Source of the DNA: an uncultured Mucilaginibacter sp.
GTDB lineage: Bacteria > Bacteroidota > Bacteroidia > Sphingobacteriales > Sphingobacteriaceae
Length of the DNA stretch: 8,978 bases
Reading direction: 5' to 3'
NCBI RefSeq assembly: GCF_946481715.1
Contig: NZ_CAMLOV010000205.1
Span: forward strand, 1 to 8,978
Shown here: in pieces, positions 1 through 7,334 of the stretch
How the letters are laid out: the number at the start of each line of letters is the position of its first letter
How positions within the stretch are numbered: position 1 is the stretch's first letter
Notes under the pieces: model-generated
What the model saw: only the letters and a program-made list of their open reading frames with translations
What the model was told of the DNA's origin: nothing
Database searches by the model: none
Translations under genes and position numbers: made by a program

Positions 1-81
1 TACGTAGGCTACCAATTTGGCGATGATATAATCGTATAAAATATTTTCGATTAAGTTTGTAATTGCTAATATGCCAAAACT
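1..81 (+). pseudogene. Degenerate upstream segment of the RraA-family gene (in-frame stops)
   Basis: Frame 1 continues the RraA reading frame upstream of 82 and reads YVGYQFG at 1-21, then an interrupted stretch with TAA at 37-39, 52-54 and 67-69, then YAKT at 70-81. From memory, long RraA homologues read roughly YV.xQFG, a stretch of about 16 residues containing TIGDNVxNAI, then YAKTGNG. Here the spacing between QFG and YAKT is exactly 16 codons, and I, D, V and N fall at matching places. The codons that became stops look like small compensating base shifts. This is either a decayed gene or poor consensus quality at a contig edge. The sequence alone cannot decide. Confidence 0.5.
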
Positions 82-531
82 GTGAATGGCATAGTTTACA
101 ACGGGGCGGTAAGAGATATCCGTGGATTAAAAGAGATGGGCGGTTTTACATCATTTGTAGAAAGTTATGATCCATCTTATCATAACCCGCCAGGCGACCT
201 CAACACCATGATTATTGGCATTAACCAGCCCACCCGCATAAAGCAAGCTACTGTAATGCCCGGCGATGTGGTGCTCGGGGAAAACGGGGTAGTAATATTT
301 ATACCGCCGCATTTGGCCGAAAAAGTGGTAACCACTTCTGAAATAGTGAGGCTAAGGGATATGTTTGGCCACCTGAGGCTAAAAGAAGGGAAGTACACCG
401 CAGGGCAGATAGATGCCCGATGGAGCGACGAAATAGAAAAAGATTTTTCCCGCTGGCTGAATGATCATATCAGCGAGTTGCCCGTGCCTAAAGAGCAAAT
501 ACAAAATATCCTAAAAAACCGAACCTGGTAA
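82..531 (+). CDS. RraA-family protein, 3' portion only (5' end damaged or missing)
   Basis: C-terminal part of an RraA-family (HMG/CHA aldolase-like, metal-dependent lyase/decarboxylase) protein. Numbering from the GTG at 82, the Arg-Asp pair typical of the active site is R11-D12 (YNGAVRD), and the family signature PGDVVLGENGVVIFIP is at residues 60-75. About 73 residues follow that signature, more than in compact E. coli RraA, and the protein ends in NRTW. This fits the longer Bacteroidota subgroup, which I recall as often carrying signal peptides. The GTG is only the first start after the last in-frame stop; it lies inside the conserved domain, so it is unlikely to be the true start. The same frame upstream still looks RraA-like but has stops at 37, 52 and 67. 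The stop is TAA at 529-531, and the next gene starts 27 bp later, so the two are probably co-transcribed. The substrate is unknown. RNase E inhibition is not implied by the name. Confidence 0.8.
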   Translation: MNGIVYNGAVRDIRGLKEMGGFTSFVESYDPSYHNPPGDLNTMIIGINQPTRIKQATVMPGDVVLGENGVVIFIPPHLAEKVVTTSEIVRLRDMFGHLRLKEGKYTAGQIDARWSDEIEKDFSRWLNDHISELPVPKEQIQNILKNRTW

Positions 532-558
532 ACAAATCTATCGCTAATTATATCAATT

Positions 559-1842
559 ATGTCAAACAATCAAAACAGGCGCAGCTTTCTTACGAAAGCT
601 TCCATAGCCAGTGCGGCTGCGCTAGCAGCACCGCTGAGTAAAACATTTGGGCAGGGGTTAATAGATGCCAAAGAACGGACATCACAGGCATCGGCACCAA
701 CCGACCTCAAGATAACGGAAGTTAAATGCGCCTACGCAGGGGGCGGTCTTTTTGTGAAAATTTATACCAACCAGGGAATATGGGGATCTGGAGAAGGTGT
801 TGATGCCATTGCCGGCACTTATTACTTGGTTAAGCGGCTGGAGTTTTTTCTTAAAGGGCGCAGCCCGCTAAACCCTAACAGAATAGCCGAAGAAATACGT
901 AAAGCTAACTTTTTTGGAGGAGCACAGTCGGGTATGTTTATAGCTGTACTAACTGCCATAGAGGCCGCGCTTTGGGACCTTACGGGTAAAGCTTTGGGGG
1001 TACCGGTGTACCAGCTATTGGGCGGTAAGTACCGGGATAAATGCAGGGTGTATTGCGATACAGAATTATACACCGCCACGCATCCGGTACCCCAGGATTA
1101 TGCTAAGGCCGCCCGTGGTGCCATTGATAGGGGATACACTGCCGTGAAATTTGATATTGATGACGGGCGCGACCCCAATAAGTTTGATCGCTATAATTGG
1201 ACCGCGAGTAACGCCGAGCTGGACAGGATGTACAATGCCATTGCTGCGGTTAGGAAAGAGGTAGGGCCTAATATTGATATTTGCGTGGATATGCACGGCC
1301 GATATGATGCAACTACCGGCCGAAGGGTTGCCAAAATGATGGAACCGCTTAATTTGATGTGGCTGGAAGAACCCATACCGGCTGATAACATTGATGTTTA
1401 CAAATCAGTAACCCAGGAAACCACCACGCCCATTTGTGCGGGAGAGAATTTTTACCTGGCTTACGGTTATACGAGGCTGCTCTCGGAAGCCGGTATAGAT
1501 ATTGTAATGCCCGATCTGCAGAAATGCGGTGGCTTAGGCGAGGGGCAACGTATAGCCAACCTGGCGAACTTATATTATGTGCCGTTTTCGCCCCATATGG
1601 TTGGCTCGTTCCTGGGCGCTATGGCTACCGCCCACGTTTGCGCCTCCGTGCCAAACTTCCATATTATGGAATGGCAAACATTGAGTGACACCGAACCTAA
1701 ATGGAAAGAGATTGTTACTTACGACAAGCCATTTATAGAAAAAGGCTTCCTCGTTTTATCTGATAAACCTGGAGTTGGTGTGGAGATAAACGAAGAAGGC
1801 CTTAAAAAATATGCCGTTCCAGGCGTACCTTTCTTTGCCTGA
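559..1842 (+). CDS. Tat-exported mandelate racemase/muconate lactonizing (enolase superfamily) sugar-acid dehydratase
   Basis: Enolase-superfamily enzyme of the MR/MLE type, 427 aa, predicted to remove water from a sugar acid to give a 2-keto-3-deoxy acid. The N-terminus is a textbook twin-arginine signal: R7-R8-S-F-L-T-K, then an Ala-rich hydrophobic run to about residue 31. The capping domain spans about 50-165 and the barrel follows. Visible catalytic candidates are K197/D199 (KFD), metal ligands D244, E270 and E296, H246 in DMHG, H346 in FSPHMVG, and E371 in MEWQ. The D/H/E/E/H spacing equals, with a constant offset, that which I recall for D-galactonate and D-mannonate dehydratases, so acid-sugar dehydration is favoured over racemisation. 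The exact substrate is not readable. The ATG at 559 is preceded by A/T-rich sequence with no Shine-Dalgarno. The TGA overlaps the next gene's ATG (TGATG at 1840-1844). The Tat signal implies a folded enzyme in the periplasm, unlike the usual cytosolic members. Confidence 0.93.
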   Translation: MSNNQNRRSFLTKASIASAAALAAPLSKTFGQGLIDAKERTSQASAPTDLKITEVKCAYAGGGLFVKIYTNQGIWGSGEGVDAIAGTYYLVKRLEFFLKGRSPLNPNRIAEEIRKANFFGGAQSGMFIAVLTAIEAALWDLTGKALGVPVYQLLGGKYRDKCRVYCDTELYTATHPVPQDYAKAARGAIDRGYTAVKFDIDDGRDPNKFDRYNWTASNAELDRMYNAIAAVRKEVGPNIDICVDMHGRYDATTGRRVAKMMEPLNLMWLEEPIPADNIDVYKSVTQETTTPICAGENFYLAYGYTRLLSEAGIDIVMPDLQKCGGLGEGQRIANLANLYYVPFSPHMVGSFLGAMATAHVCASVPNFHIMEWQTLSDTEPKWKEIVTYDKPFIEKGFLVLSDKPGVGVEINEEGLKKYAVPGVPFFA

Positions 1843-2996
1843 TGGTGTGGGGGATGAGTGCTTTTTACAAAACAATAGGTGCTTTGGCTATAGCCATGCT
1901 CGTCACGGCGCTACTAATGGTAACCTTTAGGGGCTTGGCAAATGCTGGCCCCTATGTGCTTGCTTTTTTTTTACTACTAGCTATCAGCGCACGTGCATAT
2001 CCAAAAACCAAGAGCTTCGCTTACACGGTGGTAATTTTTGGGGCGGCGGCAGCGGCGCTTTATTACCCTGCGTTGTTTATCAGCTATGGCAGTTTTAAAT
2101 TCGCTGCGCTTATTATCCCCCTTATCCAATTAATCATGTTTGGGATGGGCACGTCAATGCATTATAAGGATTTCCTCAGGGTATTAAAGGCTCCCAGAGG
2201 GATTTTGATAGGGGTGGTGAGCCATTTTATTATCATGCCACTGCTCGGCTTCAGTATAGCCAGCCTTAGTGTTAAATTTGCAGCTATGCCGCCCGAGGTA
2301 GCTGCGGGTATAATACTCATCGGTTGTTGCCCCAATGGCATGGCATCTAATGTAGTATCCTATTTGGCTAAGGCAAACCTTGCTCTTTCGGTTACTATAA
2401 CCAGTATTTCCACATTGCTGTCGCCCGTTGTGACACCTTTTTTGATGAATTTACTTGCCGGCCCGCTCATTAAAATAAACCCCTGGCTTATGGTTGCTGA
2501 TATTTTTAAAATGGTAATGATACCAATAGCCCTGGGGCTCCTTTTTTCATCAGTTGCTAAGGGGCGTGCAGGGTGGCTCAAAAAAATGATGCCGTTGATA
2601 TCTATGGGCGGCATTATCTGCATCATTATTATCATAACTGCAGCAGGCCGGGATAGCTTGCTAAAAGTTGGGCTGTTGCTGGCCGTGTTAGTACTGTTGC
2701 ACAATATTGGTGGCTATTTGCTTGGTTTTTGGTCGGCAAGATTGTTTGGAATGGAAGAACGCGACTGCCGGACCATTGCCATAGAAGTTGGGATGCAAAA
2801 TGGTGGTATGGCGGCAGGGTTGGCAAAAGGTATGGGGAAAATTGGCACACTTGGGCTTGCCCCTGTTATCTTTTCCACATTGATGAATATAACCGGCTCT
2901 TTATTGGCGTCTTACTGGCATAAAAAACCAATAACAGATAGTGATGAGGTAAATGCGCTAAATGCTGTTAACGAAACGAACGGAACGTTACCATAG
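1842..2996 (+). CDS. Bile acid:sodium symporter (BASS) family transporter
   Basis: Polytopic inner-membrane protein, 384 aa, of the BASS/SBF family (Na+-coupled organic anion uptake). Family hallmarks are the GMGTSMHYKDF segment (101-111), GCCPNGMASNVVSYLAKANL (161-180; canonical GCCPGG.ASN crossover motif), ALSVT followed by STLLSPVVTP, and EVGMQNGG (315-322; canonical EVGMQN.G). The hydrophobic segments before the core (about 11-30, 35-51, 60-80) make an N-terminal extension compared with minimal members. The last 24 residues are polar and Asn-rich, hence cytosolic or disordered. The start ATG overlaps the upstream stop (TGATG), indicating translational coupling to the exported dehydratase. 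A second in-frame ATG at 1854 (MSAFYK) is an equally plausible start. The coupling suggests uptake of the dehydratase product or a related organic acid rather than bile acids; this is inference. The stop is TAG at 2994-2996. Confidence 0.92.
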   Translation: MVWGMSAFYKTIGALAIAMLVTALLMVTFRGLANAGPYVLAFFLLLAISARAYPKTKSFAYTVVIFGAAAAALYYPALFISYGSFKFAALIIPLIQLIMFGMGTSMHYKDFLRVLKAPRGILIGVVSHFIIMPLLGFSIASLSVKFAAMPPEVAAGIILIGCCPNGMASNVVSYLAKANLALSVTITSISTLLSPVVTPFLMNLLAGPLIKINPWLMVADIFKMVMIPIALGLLFSSVAKGRAGWLKKMMPLISMGGIICIIIIITAAGRDSLLKVGLLLAVLVLLHNIGGYLLGFWSARLFGMEERDCRTIAIEVGMQNGGMAAGLAKGMGKIGTLGLAPVIFSTLMNITGSLLASYWHKKPITDSDEVNALNAVNETNGTLP

Positions 2997-3009
2997 GCAA
3001 TTCTTTGTG

Positions 3010-3034
3010 TAAAAACCATCGCTGTGGGTTTTTA
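3010..3034 (+). terminator. Weak A/T-rich hairpin after the transporter gene, possible terminator
   Basis: A perfect 8-bp inverted repeat, TAAAAACC (3010-3017) and GGTTTTTA (3027-3034), flanks a 9-nt loop and lies 14 bp after the transporter stop. The five Ts are inside the 3' arm and no free U-tract follows, so it is a poor intrinsic terminator. It may separate the left and middle gene blocks. The rest of the 2997-3151 gap holds two copies of TTCTTTGT and two of GTAACC but no recognisable RNA gene. Confidence 0.3.
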
Positions 3035-3151
3035 GAAGACAAAGCAATTTGATTTAACATTCTTTGTAATGTAACCAACGTAACCGAGACTAACGCTTTT
3101 TTTTGACCAAATAATTAGCGCCGTAACAAACGCGGCACTTAATAAATAGCT

Positions 3152-3988
3152 ATGCACATTTTTAAAACGAACGATAAAGTTATTGTAAAACACTCAGGCT
3201 TGCTTTACAGCTCTCCCGAATGGAATTGGGATGGTTTTATAAACCGGGAAGGGCTCAATATTGCGGTGCTGAAGGATATTCAAAACCTACCTGCCAACCC
3301 TGAATTATCGGTCGAGATTGAAAAACCAGGCGCACCTATTGCCAATCAAGAGATATGGGCATCAGGCGTAACCTATCTGCGCAGTATGGATGCCCGTATG
3401 GAGGAATCCAAAGATGCAGGCGGCGGTGATTTTTACGCGAAGGTTTACAGCGCCGAACGCCCCGAATTATTTTTTAAATCTCCGGCGCACCGTGCAGTTG
3501 GTACGGGCGGAACTGTACGTATCCGGAAAGACTCAAAATGGAACGTTCCGGAGCCGGAGCTGGTGCTTTTTATTTGTAGCGCAGGTACTATTGAGGGGTA
3601 CATGATTGGTAACGATATGTCATCAAGGGATATTGAAGGTGAAAACCCACTGTACCTGCCACAGGCAAAATCATACGATGGCGCAGCGGCTGTTGGCCCT
3701 TGCCTTTATGTACCTGACGCGCCGATTTCTCAAGATACAAAGATACAATTGGAGATTTTGAGGGGCGAGGAACAAATGTTTGCTGAGGAAATATTTATCA
3801 GCCGTATGAAACGTACGCACCAGGAACTTGCAAAATACCTGTTCATGGAAATGTCGTTCCCTACCGGTGCATATCTTATGACAGGTACAGGCATTGTGCC
3901 GCCGGACTCGTTCACGCTTAATTATGGCGATGTGATCAATATTACTATTAGCAATATAGGCACGCTTACAAACCAGGTGGGGAAATAA
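3152..3988 (+). CDS. FAH-family 2-keto-3-deoxy-sugar-acid (pentonate) dehydratase
   Basis: Fumarylacetoacetate hydrolase (FAH) fold enzyme, 278 aa, likely converting a 2-keto-3-deoxy-pentonate to 2,5-dioxopentanoate (alpha-ketoglutarate semialdehyde) in the cytosol. It has the segments typical of archaeal 2-keto-3-deoxy-D-arabinonate dehydratase and related proteins: [12 protein letters not shown] (71-82), [10 protein letters not shown] (101-110), [11 protein letters not shown] (127-137), [21 protein letters not shown] (153-173). Predicted Mg2+ ligands are E134, E136 and D155, with K173 as catalytic lysine. These fall at a constant offset of 9 from the residues I recall for the Sulfolobus enzyme (E143, E145, D164, K182). 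It is not a true fumarylacetoacetase; the sugar-acid subgroup and the aldehyde dehydrogenase next door argue for the pentonate pathway. The ATG at 3152 follows A/T-rich sequence (AATAAATAGCT) and leaves a 155-bp upstream gap, so it may be the first gene of an operon. The stop overlaps the next start (TAATG). Confidence 0.92.
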   Translation: MHIFKTNDKVIVKHSGLLYSSPEWNWDGFINREGLNIAVLKDIQNLPANPELSVEIEKPGAPIANQEIWASGVTYLRSMDARMEESKDAGGGDFYAKVYSAERPELFFKSPAHRAVGTGGTVRIRKDSKWNVPEPELVLFICSAGTIEGYMIGNDMSSRDIEGENPLYLPQAKSYDGAAAVGPCLYVPDAPISQDTKIQLEILRGEEQMFAEEIFISRMKRTHQELAKYLFMEMSFPTGAYLMTGTGIVPPDSFTLNYGDVINITISNIGTLTNQVGK

Positions 3989-5580
3989 TGATGACGAACT
4001 TTGAAGGCAAGCAATTGATAGACGGCCAAGGCATTGCTTCGGGCACCGAATATTTTTATGCAGTTAACCGCGCCTCAGGCGAAAGGCTTGGTTTTCGCTT
4101 TTTCAATGCTTCGGAAGAAGACATCAAGATGGCTGTTGCCGTAGCCCAAAGAGATTTCAAAATAACCAGGAACAAAACAGGGGCAGAAAAAGCGCTCTTT
4201 TTGGACACAATTGCGCTGGAGTTGGAGAAAGCAGCCCCGCAGATTGTTGAAATGGCATGCCTGGAAACTGCATTAACCCCTTTGCGGATAGAGGGTGAAC
4301 TGGCTCGCACTATAAACCAAGCCAAGCTGTTCGCCAAGTTGTTGAGGGAAGGCAATTGGGCAGATGCAAAAATAGATACGGGCGATCTGGAGCGTAAGCC
4401 GGCACCAAGGCCCGATATCAGGTCAATGCAACGGTCAATTGGGCCGATAGCCGTATTTGGCGCCAGTAATTTCCCGCTCGCTTTTTCAGCTGCCGGAGGA
4501 GATACAATAAGCGCGATAGCCGCGGGCTGCCCTGTGGTGTTTAAAGCCCATCCGGGCCATCCGGCCACTTGCGAAATGGTGGCCAAGGCTATAATTGCCG
4601 CATCTGTTGCTAGTGATATGCCGTTTGGGTGTTTCTCCCTTCTTCAGGGCGATAAACCAGAGGTGGGCGTTGTACTTACAAATAGCCCCGGAATTAAGGC
4701 AATAGCTTTTACAGGCTCCTTCCGGGTAGGCAAGTTAATATACAACGCAGCCGCTGCGAGGCCCGAACCTATACCGGTTTTTGCCGAAATGGGAAGCTCT
4801 AACCCAGTTTTTATATTGCCGCAAGCATTAAAAGAGCGGCAAGAGGCAATAGCCGCCGGTTATGTAAATGCGCTTACTCTTGGGGTGGGGCAGTTTTGCA
4901 CAAACCCTGGTTTGTTGATACACGAATCAAGCAACAACGAAGAAACATTCCACCAGCAATTGGTAGATAACATAAATGCTGCCCCGGATGGGGTAATGTT
5001 AACGCCGGCAATAGCCGACGCATATCGGGCGGGTGTGACGGAAAGAAGTGTTATTAGCGGATTGCAAGTCCTCGCAAGAAGGGATGCCACAAATAATCCG
5101 CAACTGCAGTCACCCGTGATCTTCAAAGCAAGCTGGAAAGATTTTAGCAGAAACCCCCAACTTGAAGAAGAATTGTTTGGCCCGTCTGCAATTGTTGTTA
5201 CTGCCAGTTCTAAAACAGAGATGATGGCTTTTGCCGAAGGTTTAAGTGGCCACCTTACAGCTACTGTGCACGGTACGGAAGATGAGCTTCCGGCGTATAA
5301 ATCTCTGCTGGACATATTGGAAACCAAAGTTGGCCGGCTTATTATAAATGGTTACCCAACAGGTGTTGAGGTAGTTGCTCCCATGGTGCATGGTGGTCCG
5401 TATCCGGCTACTACCGATGCGCGCAGTACATCTGTTGGCACGGGGGCAATTTGCCGTTTTACCAGGCCTGTGTGCTACCAGGGTATGCCCCAGGGCTTGC
5501 TCCCAGAGGAGTTAAAAGACAATAATTCGTTGGCGATATGGCGTTACGTAAACGGCAATTTCACCAATGCTTCACTATAA
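3988..5580 (+). CDS. Aldehyde dehydrogenase (NADP+), 2,5-dioxopentanoate / alpha-ketoglutarate semialdehyde dehydrogenase type
   Basis: ALDH-superfamily enzyme, 530 aa, predicted to oxidise alpha-ketoglutarate semialdehyde to 2-oxoglutarate with NAD(P)+. Conserved sites are the oxyanion Asn N161 in VFGASNFPLAF, cofactor-binding K186 in FKAHPGHPAT, the nucleotide-binding loop FTGSFRVGK, general base E267 in FAEMGSSNPVF, and nucleophile C304 in GQFCTNPGL. The GASNFPLAFS, KAHPGHP and QFCTNPG combination is characteristic of the KGSADH class found in sugar-acid clusters rather than of betaine or succinate-semialdehyde dehydrogenases. The start ATG at 3988 overlaps the preceding TAA (TAATG) and is followed at once by a second ATG (3991), so the true initiator may be either; AGGTGG at 3975-3980 could serve as a weak ribosome-binding site. 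Coupling to the FAH-type dehydratase matches consecutive pathway steps. The IlvD/Edd gene follows after 18 bp. Confidence 0.93.
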   Translation: MMTNFEGKQLIDGQGIASGTEYFYAVNRASGERLGFRFFNASEEDIKMAVAVAQRDFKITRNKTGAEKALFLDTIALELEKAAPQIVEMACLETALTPLRIEGELARTINQAKLFAKLLREGNWADAKIDTGDLERKPAPRPDIRSMQRSIGPIAVFGASNFPLAFSAAGGDTISAIAAGCPVVFKAHPGHPATCEMVAKAIIAASVASDMPFGCFSLLQGDKPEVGVVLTNSPGIKAIAFTGSFRVGKLIYNAAAARPEPIPVFAEMGSSNPVFILPQALKERQEAIAAGYVNALTLGVGQFCTNPGLLIHESSNNEETFHQQLVDNINAAPDGVMLTPAIADAYRAGVTERSVISGLQVLARRDATNNPQLQSPVIFKASWKDFSRNPQLEEELFGPSAIVVTASSKTEMMAFAEGLSGHLTATVHGTEDELPAYKSLLDILETKVGRLIINGYPTGVEVVAPMVHGGPYPATTDARSTSVGTGAICRFTRPVCYQGMPQGLLPEELKDNNSLAIWRYVNGNFTNASL

Positions 5581-5598
5581 ATTATAAAAAGATAAACA

Positions 5599-7314
5599 AT
5601 GTCACAATTCAGAAGTTCGGATTGGTTTGGTAAGTCGGGTAAAATGGGCTTTTTATACCGTAGCTGGATGAAAAACCAGGGCATGCCTGCCGATCTTTTC
5701 GACGGAAGGCCAGTTATCGGTATCTGCAATACATGGTCGGAATTAACGCCTTGTAACGCGCATTTACGCGACTTGGCCGAGTCTGTTAAGCGCGGGGTGT
5801 ATGAGGCCGGTGGTTTTCCGGTCGAGTTCCCCATAATGTCATTAGGGGAAACTTTATTAAAACCAACCGCCATGCTTTTTAGAAATCTCGCAAGTATGGA
5901 TGCCGAGGAATCGATACGGGGTAATCCTATCGATGGAGTAGTACTGCTTACGGGTTGCGACAAAACTACGCCATCTACCATGATGGGTGCTGCCAGTGTT
6001 GGTTTGCCAACTATTGTGGTCCCCGGCGGGCCAATGCTAAACGGAAAATTCCGCGGAACGGATATAGGATCAGGTACAGCAGTTTGGAAATTAACAGATG
6101 ACCTTAAAACAGGCAAAATATCTAACGACGATTACCTTGCAGCGGAAAGCTGCATGTCGAGAAGCGCGGGGCATTGCATGACGATGGGTACCGCGTCTAC
6201 CATGGCCTGTATGGTGGAGTCGCTGGGGATGTGCTTGTCCGAATCAGCAGCTACTCCGGCCGTTGATTCACGGAAAAAGGTGCTGGCGCAATTATCCGGC
6301 AGGCGGATTGTCGAAATGGTAAAAGAAGGGCTTACGATATCAAAAATACTAACCCGCTCAGCTTTCGAAAATGCAATTAAAGTAAATGCAGCGATCGGCG
6401 GCTCCACTAATTTTATTATACATCTTACTGCAATTGCCGGGCGTGTTGGCGTCGACTTGAATATCGACGACTTCGATAGACTGGGCAGTAAAATTCCGTT
6501 GTTGCTTAACCTCATGCCTTCAGGCAAATTCCTGATGGAGGATTTTTATTATGCAGGCGGTTTGCCTGTGATTTTAAAAGAGCTGAGTAATGAGTTAGAT
6601 ATGAGCGCCATTACGGTAACAGGTAAATCGCATGCCGAAAATATAAATGAAGGCGGCATTTGCTACAATAATGAGGTTATAGCAAACTATAATAACCCAA
6701 TTATCCCTGAAGCGGGCATTGCGGTTTTAAAAGGAAACCTGGCCATTAACGGTGCGGTTATTAAACCCTCCGCAGCAACGCCGGCGCTAATGCAGCATAC
6801 AGGCCGTGCGGTGGTTTTTGAAACCATTGAAGATTACCACGCCAGGGTGGATGAACCAGAGTTGGATATAGATGAAACCTGTGTAATGGTATTGAAAAGC
6901 GTTGGGCCGGTAGGTTACCCGGGAATGCCCGAGGTTGGCAATATGGTGTTGCCTAAAAAGCTTTTAGATAAAGGAATTACTGATATGGTAAGGATATCTG
7001 ACGGGCGCATGAGCGGTACTGCTTACGGTACAGTTGTGTTGCACGTATCACCGGAGTCGGCCATCGGCGGTAACCTGGCGCTGGTAGAAAACGGGGATAT
7101 GATACGCCTGGATGTACCGGGACGAAGAATTGACTTGCTGGTTGATGATGCTGAGCTGGACAAAAGGAGGCTATTGTGGAAAAAGCCAGCTTACCATACT
7201 GATAGGGGGTATGTATCGATGTATCAGCGGCATGTGCAGCAGGCGGATAAAGGTGCCGACCTTGATTTTCTTGTCGGAAACTCCGGATCCGTAGTAACAC
7301 GTGACTCTCATTAA
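5599..7314 (+). CDS. IlvD/Edd-family sugar-acid dehydratase (L-arabinonate / D-xylonate dehydratase type)
   Basis: Fe-S- and Mg2+-dependent dehydratase, 571 aa, cytosolic, predicted to turn an aldonate such as L-arabinonate or D-xylonate into the 2-keto-3-deoxy acid used by the FAH-family enzyme. Cluster cysteines are C52 (SELTPCN), C120 (TGCDKTTP) and C193 (SAGHCMTMGTAS). Their spacing of 68 and 73 residues equals that which I recall for the Rhizobium L-arabinonate dehydratase (C59/C127/C200), a [2Fe-2S] enzyme. K122 is the expected modified, metal-binding lysine. S472 in SDGRMSGTAYGT is the likely catalytic serine (alkoxide base). The SGTAYGTVVLHVSPESAIGG region is typical of the pentonate subgroup rather than of dihydroxy-acid dehydratase (IlvD) or 6-phosphogluconate dehydratase (Edd). 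No branched-chain biosynthesis genes are nearby. The start ATG is preceded by AAAAAGATAAACA, with no clear Shine-Dalgarno. Exact sugar-acid specificity cannot be read from the sequence. Confidence 0.94.
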   Translation: MSQFRSSDWFGKSGKMGFLYRSWMKNQGMPADLFDGRPVIGICNTWSELTPCNAHLRDLAESVKRGVYEAGGFPVEFPIMSLGETLLKPTAMLFRNLASMDAEESIRGNPIDGVVLLTGCDKTTPSTMMGAASVGLPTIVVPGGPMLNGKFRGTDIGSGTAVWKLTDDLKTGKISNDDYLAAESCMSRSAGHCMTMGTASTMACMVESLGMCLSESAATPAVDSRKKVLAQLSGRRIVEMVKEGLTISKILTRSAFENAIKVNAAIGGSTNFIIHLTAIAGRVGVDLNIDDFDRLGSKIPLLLNLMPSGKFLMEDFYYAGGLPVILKELSNELDMSAITVTGKSHAENINEGGICYNNEVIANYNNPIIPEAGIAVLKGNLAINGAVIKPSAATPALMQHTGRAVVFETIEDYHARVDEPELDIDETCVMVLKSVGPVGYPGMPEVGNMVLPKKLLDKGITDMVRISDGRMSGTAYGTVVLHVSPESAIGGNLALVENGDMIRLDVPGRRIDLLVDDAELDKRRLLWKKPAYHTDRGYVSMYQRHVQQADKGADLDFLVGNSGSVVTRDSH

Positions 7315-7334
7315 CAAGATATAGCTGATTAACA

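Noticed and set aside
3102..3131. Possible promoter: TTTTGACC followed about 18 bp later by TAACAAAC
   Set aside because: The upstream element resembles a -33 or -35 box, but the downstream element matches only TA of the expected TAnnTTTG and no TATAAT is present.
3152..3988. Calling this gene a fumarylacetoacetase of tyrosine breakdown
   Set aside because: It is short (278 aa), carries the WNVPEPEL and [17 protein letters not shown] segments of 2-keto-3-deoxy-acid dehydratases, and sits directly before a KGSADH-type dehydrogenase.
4056..4586. Minus-strand open frame of 176 codons inside the aldehyde dehydrogenase gene
   Set aside because: It lies wholly opposite a gene with clear ALDH motifs, shows no recognisable domain, and is explained by codon bias of the real gene.
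5544..6116. Minus-strand open frame of 190 codons opposite the start of the IlvD/Edd gene
   Set aside because: It overlaps conserved coding sequence, including the C52 and C120 cluster motifs on the plus strand, and its product resembles no family I recognise.
5599..7314. Calling this gene ilvD (branched-chain dihydroxy-acid dehydratase) or edd
   Set aside because: Cluster-cysteine spacing, the SGTAYGT region and the sugar-acid neighbours fit the pentonate dehydratase subgroup; there are no branched-chain or Entner-Doudoroff partners nearby.
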